A stretch of DNA of 64,000 nucleotides from Spirochaetota bacterium (lineage in GTDB: Bacteria > Spirochaetota > Spirochaetia > Treponematales > Treponemataceae), in NCBI GenBank assembly GCA_023438065.1, contig JAEXRH010000015.1, positions 298,814-362,813 of the forward strand, in the 5' to 3' direction. Numbering within the stretch: the stretch's first letter is position 1; every line of letters starts with the position of its first letter. Below are positions 47,523 to 56,269 of this stretch, one piece after another. A program made the translations under genes and the position numbers. The notes below the pieces were generated by a model, which worked only from the letters and a program-made list of their open reading frames with translations, had not been told where the DNA came from and ran no database searches.

Positions 47523-49018
47523 CACGCCCTCCAGGCCGCGGCGTTCCAGCGAAGCTCGTCGCGGAAGCGGGGCACGGTCGTGTCGCGATCGATCGTGAGG
47601 AACTCGATCCCGACCATCTCGGCCCAGTCGCGGACCATGTCGGTCGTGACGAGGTTTGAGTACGCGGTGTGGTGTCCGCCGCCCGCGAGGATCCATGCCT
47701 CTGCAGCGGTGCGGAGGTCGGGAAGCGGCTTCCACAGGACGCGCGCGACGGGAAGCTTCGGGAACGAGGCGGGCGGGACGACGGCCTCGACCTCGTTGAG
47801 CACGCAGCGGAAGCGCGAGCCGAAGTCGACGACCGCGGCGCAGATCGCGGGTCCGGCCTTGCCGGTGAACACGAGCCGGGCGGGGTCGGCCTTGCCGCCG
47901 ATGCCGAGCGGATGGACCTCGACCGCGGGCTTTCCGGCCGCGATCGAGGGGCAGATCTCGAGCATGTGCGCGCCGAGGTTCATCCCGTTCGCGGGGTCGA
48001 GGTTATAGGTGTAGTCTTCCATGAAGGAGTCGCCGTCGCCCTGGGCCTTCGCGAGGCCGCTCGACATCACCTTGAAGGTGCGCACCATCGCGGCGGTCTT
48101 CCAGTCGCCCTCGCCGGCGAAGCCGAAGCCGTCGGCCATGAGGCTCTGGCACGCGAGGCCGGGAAGCTGCTTGAGACCGTGGAGGTCCTGGAAGTTCGTC
48201 GTGAAGGCGTTGATCGCGTTGTCGCGGGCGAACGCGCGGAGCGCGACCTCGATCTTCGCCTGCTCGCGGATGTGCTCGAGCGCGCCGGCCTCGCCCTTCG
48301 GGAGCTCGTAGCGAGCCTCGTAGCCCTTCACGGTCTGGTCGATCTCGGCCGCCGTGACGCGGTCCATATACGCGACGAGGTCGCCGACCCCGTAATAGGG
48401 AACGGACCAGCCGAGCTTGATCATCGCCTCGACCTTGTCGCCGTCGGTGACCGCGACCTCGCGCATGTTGTCGCCGAAGCGCGCGATGCGGAGCGACTTG
48501 CCGTCGGCGACCGCGCAGGCGGCGCGCATCCAGCGGCCGATCCGGTCGCGGGTCCCGGCCTCGTTCCAGTGCCCGACGACGACCTTGCGGGGCATGTCCA
48601 TGCGCGCGGTGATGAAGCCGAACTCGCGGTCGCCGTGCGCCGACTGGTTGAGGTTCATGAAGTCCATGTCGATGGTCGCGTACGGGATGTCGCGGTTGAA
48701 CTGGGTATTGAACTGGAGGAGCGGCTTCTTGTAGGAGGAAAGCCCCGCGATCCACATCTTCGCCGGGCTGAAGGTATGCATCCACGCGACGACGCCCGCG
48801 CAGCGGGGATTCGCGTTCGCCTCCTCGAGGCACGCGCGGATCGTCTCGGGGGTGAGGAGGGTCGGCTTCCACACGAGCTTGCAGGGCATGGCGCCGTCGG
48901 CGTTGAACGCCTCGACCACCTTCTTCGAGTCCTCCGCGACCTGGCGGAGGGTCTCGTCGCCGTAAAGGTCCTGGCTTCCGGTCAGGAACCAAAATTCGAA
49001 TTTGTTCAGCTCTATCAT
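47522..49018 (-). CDS. araA: L-arabinose isomerase
   Basis: A 498-residue enzyme converting L-arabinose to L-ribulose. Family motifs include EFWFLTGSQDLYGDETLRQV at the N-terminus, WMHTFSPAKMWI, LLQFNTQFNRDIPYATIDMD, the metal-site stretch GFAGEGDWKTAAMVRT and HMLEICPSIAAG, and GGGHHTAYS near the end. The length equals the family norm of about 500. AAGGAG precedes the ATG. It lies between araB (53-bp gap) and araD (1-nt overlap). Confidence 0.97.
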   Translation of the reverse strand: MIELNKFEFWFLTGSQDLYGDETLRQVAEDSKKVVEAFNADGAMPCKLVWKPTLLTPETIRACLEEANANPRCAGVVAWMHTFSPAKMWIAGLSSYKKPLLQFNTQFNRDIPYATIDMDFMNLNQSAHGDREFGFITARMDMPRKVVVGHWNEAGTRDRIGRWMRAACAVADGKSLRIARFGDNMREVAVTDGDKVEAMIKLGWSVPYYGVGDLVAYMDRVTAAEIDQTVKGYEARYELPKGEAGALEHIREQAKIEVALRAFARDNAINAFTTNFQDLHGLKQLPGLACQSLMADGFGFAGEGDWKTAAMVRTFKVMSSGLAKAQGDGDSFMEDYTYNLDPANGMNLGAHMLEICPSIAAGKPAVEVHPLGIGGKADPARLVFTGKAGPAICAAVVDFGSRFRCVLNEVEAVVPPASFPKLPVARVLWKPLPDLRTAAEAWILAGGGHHTAYSNLVTTDMVRDWAEMVGIEFLTIDRDTTVPRFRDELRWNAAAWRA

Positions 49019-49071
49019 CGTTTTCTCCTTAATATAAAACTCGCGAATGCATGCTTTTTTTTCGCGCGCCC

Positions 49072-50742
49072 TTACGACGCGTCCTCGACGAAGGCCCCGA
49101 GCGCGCGGTACTTCGCGTAGAGCTCGTTGTAAATCGCCACGCGCGCGGGATCGGGCTTGTGAACCCGCTCGGTGCCCGCCGAGAGCGCCTTCTGCGCCGT
49201 GAAGACGTCGGGGTAGAGCCCGGCGGCGGTCGCGGCGAAGACGGCCGCTCCTATCGCGCACGACTGGTCGCCCGCGGTGACGTGGATGTCGCGCCCCGTC
49301 ACGTCGGCGAGGATCTGCATCCCGAGCTTGCTCTTCCGCGCGACCCCGCCGATCGCCATGACCTTCTCGATCGCGATGCCGTTCGCCTCGAACTGCTCGA
49401 TGATCGCGCGCGCGCCGAACGCCGTCGATTCGAGGAGCGCGCGCATCACGGCGGGGGCGTCGCTTCCGAGGCTGATCCCGGAAATCGCGGCGGTGAGCTT
49501 CTGGTTCGCGAACGGCGTGCGCCGCCCGTTCACCCAGTCGAGGGCGACGATGGACGAGGGATCCGTTTCGATAGCGCCCGCGGCCTCCTCGAGGTCGCGG
49601 AGAAGCGTCTTTTCCATCGCCTCGAGCTCGCCCGCAAGCGCGGGATTTTTCTCCGCGAGCCGCCTCGTGGGCCACGCGAGGAGGTTCCGGAACCACGCGT
49701 AGTAGTCGCCGTACGCGGACTGCCCCGCCTCGTAGCCGATCCAGTCCGCGATGACCGAGCCGTCGACCTGCCCGCAGATGCCGGGGATGAGCCGCTCGCG
49801 CTCGCCCGCCTTCGGTTTCGGCCCGATGATGACGTCGCAGGTCGAGGTGCCGATGCTCTTCACGAGCGTGCCGGGGGCCGCGTCGCCGCCGACCGCGCCG
49901 ATGTGCGCGTCGTACGCCCCGACGCAGACGACGACCGACTCGGAAAGCCCGAGCTTGGCCGCCCACTCCTTGGTGAGCGTGCCCGCGACGACGTCGGTCG
50001 TCCAGGTCTCGGTCCCGAGCGAGTCGCGGATCGCCGAGAGCTTCGGGTCGAGCCGGTCGAGGAACTCGTGGGGGGGATAGCCGCCCCACTCGCGATGCCA
50101 CATGATCTTGTGCCCGGCCGAGCACCGGCCGCGCTTGATCCGTTCGGGCGCGGTCGACCCGGTAAGCTCGGCGGTGATCCAGTCGCAATGCTCGACGGCG
50201 GTGTACGTACACGCGCTCACTCGGGGATTGCCGCGTATGGTATGCAAGACCTTCGCCCAGAACCATTCCGAGGAATAGACCCCGCCCATGTACTTCGTGT
50301 AATCGGTACCGCCCCAGGTCCGCGCGTGGTTGTTGATCTCCTCGGCCTCGGCGATGGCGGTGTGATCCTTCCAGAGGATGAACATCGCGTCGGGGTCCTC
50401 GGCGAACTCAGGGGTCAACGCGAGCGGAAGCCCCGAGCGGTCCGCGAGAACCGGGGTCGAACCGGTCGTGTCGACGCAGATCGCGCGAATCTTCTTTCCG
50501 ACCTCGCTCCCCGCCTCGCGCGTCGCTCCCGTCACCGCCTCGGCGAGGCTTTCGACGTAATCGAGCGGGTGCTGGCGAAACCGGTTCGCGCGGGGGTCGC
50601 AATAGAGCCCTTTTTTCCAGCGGGGATAGTGGACGACCGACTGACCGGCGACGCGGCCGTTCGCGGCGTCAAGGATGACGACGCGGACCGAGTCCGACCC
50701 GAAGTCGGCGCCCAGCACGTAGTGAGCGTTTTCCTGCATCAT
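49072..50742 (-). CDS. araB: L-ribulokinase
   Basis: A 556-residue FGGY-family kinase that phosphorylates L-ribulose at O5. The N-terminal ADFGSDSVRVVILDAANG, the catalytic region GAYDAHIGAVGGD, KSIGTSTCDVIIGP, DWVNGRRTPFANQKLTA and the C-terminal AIGGVARKSKLGMQILADVT match AraB rather than xylulokinase. Two adjacent ATG codons (50742, 50739) follow AAGGAG; the second overlaps the araR stop codon, so translation is coupled to the regulator. Confidence 0.96.
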   Translation of the reverse strand: MMQENAHYVLGADFGSDSVRVVILDAANGRVAGQSVVHYPRWKKGLYCDPRANRFRQHPLDYVESLAEAVTGATREAGSEVGKKIRAICVDTTGSTPVLADRSGLPLALTPEFAEDPDAMFILWKDHTAIAEAEEINNHARTWGGTDYTKYMGGVYSSEWFWAKVLHTIRGNPRVSACTYTAVEHCDWITAELTGSTAPERIKRGRCSAGHKIMWHREWGGYPPHEFLDRLDPKLSAIRDSLGTETWTTDVVAGTLTKEWAAKLGLSESVVVCVGAYDAHIGAVGGDAAPGTLVKSIGTSTCDVIIGPKPKAGERERLIPGICGQVDGSVIADWIGYEAGQSAYGDYYAWFRNLLAWPTRRLAEKNPALAGELEAMEKTLLRDLEEAAGAIETDPSSIVALDWVNGRRTPFANQKLTAAISGISLGSDAPAVMRALLESTAFGARAIIEQFEANGIAIEKVMAIGGVARKSKLGMQILADVTGRDIHVTAGDQSCAIGAAVFAATAAGLYPDVFTAQKALSAGTERVHKPDPARVAIYNELYAKYRALGAFVEDAS

Positions 50743-51755
50743 GTGAGGTTCTCCTTGAAATAGATATCGATAGGCATGTCGATCCGGCCGACAGTCGTCT
50801 CGTCGAGCACGATCTTGCGGAATATTTGCTGGATGACGTGGCGGCCCTGTTCCTCCGGGCGCTGGGAAATCAGGCTGTCGATTCCCCCCGATTTCAGGCA
50901 GCGGACGTTGTCCTCGACGAGGTCGTATCCGATGATCGCGAGCCTGTCCTTGAACCCTCGCGCGGTCGCGAAGTCCGCGATCTTATGCCCGATCGACGAA
51001 ACCGCGAAGATCCCCCCGAGGTCGGGATTCTCCCGCACCGTCCGCTCGACGAGCGAGAGGACCTCGTCCATGCGAACCTCCGAGCACACGAGGTCGAGAA
51101 GACGCGTGCCCTTCCTCCCGGCGAACCATTCGGCAAAGCCGCGCGCGCGCTCGTTGAGGTTAAAGGCCTCGGAGTATGGCCTGATAACCGCGTAGGAGGG
51201 GGCGCCGGGCGCGAGGAGGTCCATGAGCCGGCCGGCTACCTGTCCGCCCCGAAAGGGGTTTTGCGCGACCGTGACGAGCGGATCGGCGCCGGGAAGGTAT
51301 GAGTCGATAAAGGCGTAGGGAATCCCGTTCCGAAGCGCGGAAAGAAGCGCGAGGGTCTCTTCCTGCATGACCGGCGCGATGACGTACGCGCTGCAGTCGG
51401 CCTTCACCATCCGGTCGAAGGCGGCGGCAAGCGAGTCCCGGTCGGGACGGACGAAGGTAAATAGCTCAAGGTTGATGGAAAAGGCGGAAAGCTCCGCGAC
51501 GGCGGTCTGGAGTCCGCCGTTGATGAGGTCCCAGTAGCGGCTCTCCTTCTCGAGTTCCGGAATGAGCACCCCGACAAGATAATCGCGGTTTCGCTTGAGA
51601 TGGCGCGCGAGAGGGTTCGGCTGATAGCCTTCCTCGTCGATAATGGCGCGCACCTTCTCCCGGGTTTCCTCGGAAACCCGTCCGCGGTTGTGCAAAACCC
51701 TGTCCACGGTGCCAATCGAAACGCCCGCGCGCCTCGCGATCTCGGTTACGGTCAT
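50739..51755 (-). CDS. araR: LacI-family regulator of the arabinose/monosaccharide regulon
   Basis: A 338-residue LacI/GalR regulator: helix-turn-helix at 1-55 (VTEIARRAGVSIGTVDRVLH) and a sugar-binding-like effector domain (60-338; YLVGVLIPELEKESRYWDLI, GGIFAVSSIGHKIADFATAR). It is the first gene of the ara operon and carries an operator at its own promoter. The same operator lies at the transporter promoter, so it should repress both in the absence of sugar. The name araR is used by role; it is a LacI protein, not the GntR-type AraR of Bacillus. Start ATG 51755 is set by the HTH and by AGAGG upstream. Confidence 0.88.
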   Translation of the reverse strand: MTVTEIARRAGVSIGTVDRVLHNRGRVSEETREKVRAIIDEEGYQPNPLARHLKRNRDYLVGVLIPELEKESRYWDLINGGLQTAVAELSAFSINLELFTFVRPDRDSLAAAFDRMVKADCSAYVIAPVMQEETLALLSALRNGIPYAFIDSYLPGADPLVTVAQNPFRGGQVAGRLMDLLAPGAPSYAVIRPYSEAFNLNERARGFAEWFAGRKGTRLLDLVCSEVRMDEVLSLVERTVRENPDLGGIFAVSSIGHKIADFATARGFKDRLAIIGYDLVEDNVRCLKSGGIDSLISQRPEEQGRHVIQQIFRKIVLDETTVGRIDMPIDIYFKENLT

Positions 51756-51777
51756 GAAAGCCTCTGGTGTTTTAAGT

Positions 51778-51829
51778 TGCGTGTACCTACACTCATGGAA
51801 AGAATACCAGAGGTTATTCCGGAAGTCAA
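51778..51829 (-). promoter_or_regulatory. araR-araBAD promoter and operator
   Basis: TTGACT (51829-51824), a 17-bp spacer and TATTCT (51806-51801). The operator TGCGTGTA-CC-TACACTCA (51778-51795) covers the transcription start and matches operator 1 of the transporter at 46698-46723. Confidence 0.85.
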
Positions 51830-51854
51830 CAAAAAGCACCGAAGTCGGCGATGC

Positions 51855-51890
51855 GTCGTGCCCGTCGTGCCCGTCGTGCCCGTCATGCAC
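51855..51890. repeat. Four 9-bp tandem repeats, GTCGTGCCC
   Basis: Three exact copies and one variant (GTCATGCAC) sit between the divergent araR and FAD-dehydrogenase promoters. The number of units could vary by slippage. Confidence 0.8.
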
Positions 51891-51931
51891 CCGAAGCTAC
51901 CGCAAGGGAAGATACGCGAAGCGAAAAGCGC

Positions 51932-51937
51932 TATACT
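51932..51937 (+). promoter_or_regulatory. -10 box TATACT of the FAD-dehydrogenase gene
   Basis: It ends 9 nt before the ATG at 51947 with no Shine-Dalgarno between. Confidence 0.45.
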
Positions 51938-51946
51938 CGCCCACAC

Positions 51947-53671
51947 ATGATCAAGGATATTACCATTACCGTCCTTCCCGGAGAGGAAGGGGACGAAAGG
52001 CTCATCAGGCGAAAAGTCGCCGAGGCGCTCTCCAAATCAGGCGAGCGCGTGGCCCCCGAGGCGATTTCGGCGCTCGCGTTCCGGAAAAAATCGGTCGACG
52101 CGCGGCGCGGAAGGGTTCTCGTGTGCCTCCGCTACACCGCCTACGTCGGCGAACTCCCCGCCCCGGGCGCGGCCCCGTCCGTTCCGGCCTGGAAGCAGGC
52201 CGACCCCGCGCGCCGCGTCGTCATCGTCGGCTCGGGGCCCGCGGGCCTCTTCGCCGCGCTTCGCCTCCTCGAGGACGGGATAGCCCCGATCCTCGTCGAG
52301 CGCGGAAAGACAACCTCCGAAAGGAAGCGCGACATCGCGGACATCACGCGGGAACAGCGCGTCGACGGAGACTCGAACTACTGTTTCGGGGAGGGCGGCG
52401 CGGGAACCTTCTCCGACGGCAAGCTCTACACGAGATCGAACAAGCGGGGCGACGTGGGCCGGGTACTCGAGATCCTCCACCGCCACGGAGCCGACAAGAG
52501 CATACTCACCGACGCGCACCCGCACGTCGGAAGCGACCTCCTTCCCGGGATCATCAACCGCGTGAGGGAGACGATCGTCTCCCACGGCGGCGAGTTCCGT
52601 TTCGGCTCGCGGTTCGCGGGCCTCGTTATCGAGAATGGCCGCGTCGCGGGCGTGGAAACCGAGCCCGTCGCGGGCGGGGAGCGCGAGCGGGTCATGGGCG
52701 AGGCGGTCATCCTCGCGACGGGACACTCGGCGCGCGACGTCTACGCGATCCTCGCGCGCGAGGAGATCGGCCTCAACGGGAAACGGACCCCGGGCGAGCC
52801 GGGCTATCGCGCGGTTCTCGAGGCGAAGGGCTTCGCCATGGGCGTGCGGATCGAGCATCCGAGGGAACTCATCGACAAGATCCAGTACCACGGAAAGGAA
52901 CGGGGTCAGGACCTTCCCGCGGCGACCTACCGGCTCGTCGCGCAGACGGAAGGCCGCGGCGTCTATTCCTTTTGCATGTGCCCCGGCGGGCTCATCGTCC
53001 CCTCGGCAACCTCGGACGGCGAGATCGTCGTGAACGGGATGTCCCCCTCGGGAAGAAACACGCGCTGGTCAAACGCCGCGATCGTCGTCGAGACGCGAGT
53101 CGAGGACATCCCCGATGAATTCGCGGGAAGCGATGCCGCGACGGACAACGACGACGGGTACCCGAACCTGAGCGCGCTCGCGGGACTCCGCTACCAGGCA
53201 TGGCTCGAGCGGGAAACAAAACGGCACGGGGACGGACAGCGCGCCCCCGCGCAGCGGCTCGAGGACTTCATCGCGGGCCGCGACTCGGCTACCCTCCCCG
53301 AATGCTCCTACAGCCCCGGCGTCGTCGCCTCGCGGCTCGACCGCTGGCTCCCCGACGCGATCGCGCGCCGCCTTCGCGCGGGTTTCCTCGAGTTCGGCAA
53401 GAACATGCGCGGGTTTATCGCTCCCGAGGCGATACTCGTCGCCTCCGAGACGCGCACCTCCTCGCCGGTGAGGATCCTCCGCGATCCCGAAAGCCTCGAA
53501 AGCCCCGCGCTTCGCGGCCTCTACCCCGCGGGGGAAGGCTCGGGCTACGCGGGAGGGATCGCGTCGTCGGCGATGGACGGGGAACGGGTGGCGGGAGCGG
53601 TCGCGAAAGCCCTTCAGGCCCGCGGGGACGGGCACGGGCAGGAGGCGATCGCGGCGGGCTCGGACAGGTAA
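51947..53671 (+). CDS. FAD-dependent dehydrogenase, COG2509-like
   Basis: A 574-residue flavoprotein. Residues 1-85 are an N-terminal extension with a ferredoxin-like look; the FAD Rossmann motif VVIVGSGPAGLFAALRLLED is at about 92-111, followed by YCFGEGGAGTFSDGKLYTR, YSFCMCPGGLIVPSAT and the C-terminal FAD motif GLYPAGEGSGYAGGIASSAM. These are typical of the uncharacterised FAD dehydrogenases of COG2509, distant from the HI0933/GidA type. The substrate is unknown. Its 3' end overlaps the convergent EAL gene by 58 bp. Confidence 0.87.
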   Translation: MIKDITITVLPGEEGDERLIRRKVAEALSKSGERVAPEAISALAFRKKSVDARRGRVLVCLRYTAYVGELPAPGAAPSVPAWKQADPARRVVIVGSGPAGLFAALRLLEDGIAPILVERGKTTSERKRDIADITREQRVDGDSNYCFGEGGAGTFSDGKLYTRSNKRGDVGRVLEILHRHGADKSILTDAHPHVGSDLLPGIINRVRETIVSHGGEFRFGSRFAGLVIENGRVAGVETEPVAGGERERVMGEAVILATGHSARDVYAILAREEIGLNGKRTPGEPGYRAVLEAKGFAMGVRIEHPRELIDKIQYHGKERGQDLPAATYRLVAQTEGRGVYSFCMCPGGLIVPSATSDGEIVVNGMSPSGRNTRWSNAAIVVETRVEDIPDEFAGSDAATDNDDGYPNLSALAGLRYQAWLERETKRHGDGQRAPAQRLEDFIAGRDSATLPECSYSPGVVASRLDRWLPDAIARRLRAGFLEFGKNMRGFIAPEAILVASETRTSSPVRILRDPESLESPALRGLYPAGEGSGYAGGIASSAMDGERVAGAVAKALQARGDGHGQEAIAAGSDR

Positions 53672-55464
53672 TAGCCCTGCAGATAGTCGATGTTGAGGTC
53701 CTTGAGCGAGTCGAAGACGTGGATGTCCTCGACGAACTCGGCGACGGTCTTCTTGTTCGAACGCGCGCAGAAATGCACGATGCCCTCGACGAGCAGCCGC
53801 GCATTCTCGTCGGTCTTGATCTGCCTGATGAGCGAACCGTCGATCTTCACGATGTCGATGGGAAGGCTTATCAGGCTGCAATAGTTCGAGTACCCGGTGC
53901 CGAAATCGTCGATCGCGATCTTGAAGCCGTACCGCGAGATGTAATCGATGAACCAGATGCACTTGTCGAGCTCGACGAGCTCGTCGCTCTCGAGGATCTC
54001 GAAGATGACCCGGCCCTTTCGCTCGCGTATCCGCTCGTACACCTCGTCGACGAGGATTATGAAGTCGGGCCGGACGATGTCGTTGATCGATATGTTTATC
54101 GACACGTCGACGTCGTACTCGAGGATCGCGTCGACCGAGGCCCTGAGGATGAAGTCGGTGAGGAACTGATAGAAGCCCGTCGATTTCGCGACCGCGAGGT
54201 ACGGGTACACGCTCGCGTACTCGCCGTCCTGCTTCTTGACCCGAAGGAGAGCCTCGTACCACTGGATCTCGGTTCCCGAGGCGTTGAACACGGGCTGGAA
54301 CACCGCGCGGAAGGCGCCCTCCTCGCGGTTGTTCACGAGCTCGGTGAACTTCATCACGTAGTCGTACGCGTTTTCCTTCTCGCCCGAGCCGTCCTCGTAG
54401 ATGGTTATCGCGGAATGGCCGCGTTCCGCGCGCTTGAGCGCGATGTCCGCCTTCGACAGCGGGCTCGCTAGGTCACCGGGCGCGATCACCGCGCCGCCGA
54501 CCCTGAACACGAGCCTGATCTTGTCGCGCTCCCAGGGCAGGGCCTCGAGCTCGAGGGCCTTGACGATCTCGGTAAGCCGCTGGGCCGCCTCGGCGACGGT
54601 AACCGCCGTCTCGGTGCGGCTGAGCAGGGCGAACTCGTTGCTCTTGAGCTGGAAGGTCTTGTATCCGAACCTGACCTCGTATTTCCTGAATTTCTGCGAC
54701 GCGAACTGCTCGATGAGCTCGGAGAAATCGTAGCCGAACAGGGCCACGAGGTTGCTGAAGTTCTCGATCTTCACGATCGCGAAAAGATACGCCTTGTCCT
54801 CGGCGATGCTCGCGAGAAGCGCGTCCTTGTTCGGCAGCCCGGTCGCGTCCTCGAAGACGAGCAGGTTCGTCAGCCGGTCGATGAGGGATTCCTGACGGCG
54901 CTCCGAGAGAAAGGAGAACGAGAAGACGATGACCGACACGAGCGCGAACTCGACGGCCTCGGCCGCGCTCGCCGCTATGGCCCAGCGCGGGAGCCCCGGC
55001 AGGTTATCGCAGGCGACCATCGCGGCGAACGACGACAGAAAAAGCCCGTACCACCAGAATCCCCGCCGCGTTCCCCGGAGCTCAATCGCGACAAGGGGAA
55101 AAACGATGAGCGGGAAGACGAAGGCGTATCGGTGAGCGGGAAGATAGAGCGTGAGCGGAAGGACCGCGAACACGAGGGCGAGGCAGACGCGCATCATCGT
55201 TCTCACGGACCGGGAAAAGACGAGCGTGCCCACGAGCGAGGCGGCGACGGCGAAGGAGACGAGGTAATTCATGACGAGCGAAAAATCGCCCCGCGAAAGG
55301 TCGGCGGCGAAAAGCGCGACGGGCACTACCGCGGAGGCGGCGAAAGCGAAAAGAAGAAGGTTGTATTTATAGTGCCGGTTTTCGGCGCGGATAGTCTGAT
55401 ACCATTGCGTCTTTTTGAAATTGAACGATGAAAGACCACAGCGGCGAAACTTTTTTTCCAGCAT
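53614..55464 (-). CDS. Membrane-bound EAL protein with degenerate GGDEF domain (c-di-GMP phosphodiesterase)
   Basis: A 616-residue signalling protein: six hydrophobic segments (about 25-165), a degenerate GGDEF domain (about 185-340, where the GGDEF motif reads L-K-S-N-E-F) and an EAL domain (about 365-600). The EAL residues look intact: WYEALLRV, the N in SINISINDI, FEILESDEL, IDDFGTGYSNY, VKIDGSLI and AEFVED. So it probably degrades c-di-GMP while the GGDEF part is regulatory. The ATG at 55464 lies 10 nt after a TTGACA/TACTAT promoter and has no Shine-Dalgarno. c-di-GMP would link to motility or surface behaviour. Confidence 0.87.
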   Translation of the reverse strand: MLEKKFRRCGLSSFNFKKTQWYQTIRAENRHYKYNLLLFAFAASAVVPVALFAADLSRGDFSLVMNYLVSFAVAASLVGTLVFSRSVRTMMRVCLALVFAVLPLTLYLPAHRYAFVFPLIVFPLVAIELRGTRRGFWWYGLFLSSFAAMVACDNLPGLPRWAIAASAAEAVEFALVSVIVFSFSFLSERRQESLIDRLTNLLVFEDATGLPNKDALLASIAEDKAYLFAIVKIENFSNLVALFGYDFSELIEQFASQKFRKYEVRFGYKTFQLKSNEFALLSRTETAVTVAEAAQRLTEIVKALELEALPWERDKIRLVFRVGGAVIAPGDLASPLSKADIALKRAERGHSAITIYEDGSGEKENAYDYVMKFTELVNNREEGAFRAVFQPVFNASGTEIQWYEALLRVKKQDGEYASVYPYLAVAKSTGFYQFLTDFILRASVDAILEYDVDVSINISINDIVRPDFIILVDEVYERIRERKGRVIFEILESDELVELDKCIWFIDYISRYGFKIAIDDFGTGYSNYCSLISLPIDIVKIDGSLIRQIKTDENARLLVEGIVHFCARSNKKTVAEFVEDIHVFDSLKDLNIDYLQGYYLSEPAAIASCPCPSPRA

Positions 55465-55474
55465 GAGTGTGGAA

Positions 55475-55503
55475 ATAGTAAGGGGGGCAACCCGTTTTGT
55501 CAA
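55475..55503 (-). promoter_or_regulatory. Promoter of the EAL gene, leaderless configuration
   Basis: The consensus TTGACA (55503-55498), a 17-bp spacer and TACTAT (55480-55475), 10 nt before the ATG. Confidence 0.65.
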
Positions 55504-55525
55504 GGAAAAACGGGCTTGCCCCCGG

Positions 55526-56173
55526 TCACCGCAGGCGGAAACGGGACTTGTCGAAATCGATGATGCCGTCGTCGCGCATGAGCGAAAGCTCGCGCGAGAG
55601 CGCGCTCCGGTCGACCGCGAGATAATCGGCGAGATCGTTCCGGCTGAAGGGAATGTCGAACTCGCGCGCGCCGCGAGCGCGCGATTCGGCGTCAAGATAC
55701 GCGATCACCTTCGCCCTGATCGATCGCTTCGCCACGATGTCGAGCCGCGCGTTGAGGAACAGGTTCTTCCGCGCGAGCAGGGTGACGAGATTCATCACGA
55801 CGCGGGAGTGGAACGAGCAGGCGCGGTCGCAACTCGTCATGAGCCGCGCGTAGGGAACGAAGAGGATCGAGGAATCGTCGATCGCGGTGACCGTCACGGG
55901 GCTTTTCGGAAGGCCGGCGCAGACGAAGCTTTCGGCGAATACGGAGCCGACGGCGAGGTCCGCCATCACGACGCGGTTCCCGTCATAGTCGGTCCGCGAT
56001 ACCTGGGCCCGGCCCGAAACGACGATGCCGATCGACTCGGTCGCCGCTCCCTGCGCGATGACGCATTCGCCCTTCCGGAAAGGCTTCGCCCGCGAACCGA
56101 GGCAGGTCAGGAGTTTCAAGACGTCCTCGCTCGCGATACCCTCGAAAAGGGGAATGTTTCCGGGCAAAACCAT
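55526..56173 (-). CDS. Crp/Fnr-family regulator
   Basis: A 215-residue regulator with a cyclic-nucleotide-type beta-roll (about 10-120; ECVIAQGAATESIGIVVSG, GSVFAESFVCAG) and a C-terminal winged helix (about 140-215; FSRNDLADYLAVDRSALSRE). There is no N-terminal Fnr Cys cluster, and no phosphate-binding R-x-x-S-A for cAMP is evident, so it is closer to the HcpR/Dnr-like groups. It diverges from an Fe-S protein gene with a shared 14-bp palindrome between them. ATG 56173 follows GGAGGCG. Confidence 0.87.
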   Translation of the reverse strand: MVLPGNIPLFEGIASEDVLKLLTCLGSRAKPFRKGECVIAQGAATESIGIVVSGRAQVSRTDYDGNRVVMADLAVGSVFAESFVCAGLPKSPVTVTAIDDSSILFVPYARLMTSCDRACSFHSRVVMNLVTLLARKNLFLNARLDIVAKRSIRAKVIAYLDAESRARGAREFDIPFSRNDLADYLAVDRSALSRELSLMRDDGIIDFDKSRFRLR

Positions 56174-56201
56174 CGGCGCCTCCGATAAATCGTGATCGAT
56201 A

Positions 56202-56215
56202 GTTGCAATTGCAAC
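56202..56215. promoter_or_regulatory. Palindrome GTTGCAATTGCAAC, probable Crp/Fnr-family operator
   Basis: A perfect 14-bp palindrome of the TTG-N6-CAA type lies between the divergent regulator and Fe-S genes. Its right half doubles as a -35-like TTGCAA (56209-56214) for the Fe-S gene, with TAGTAT at 56234-56239 as a possible -10. Confidence 0.7.
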
Positions 56216-56269
56216 CGTTTCTTTTCCCAACACTAGTATATTAGGAGCATACCTTCAAGGGAGGATATC

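Noticed and set aside
50200..50216. TGTACGTACA motif inside araB as a third AraR operator
   Set aside because: The flanks do not extend the TGCGTGTA half-site and it lies mid-gene.
49051..50763. 570-codon open frame opposite araB
   Set aside because: Antisense shadow of a clear ribulokinase gene; no start site or motif.
51855..51890. CRISPR-like repeats
   Set aside because: Units are 9 bp with no spacers; a simple tandem repeat.
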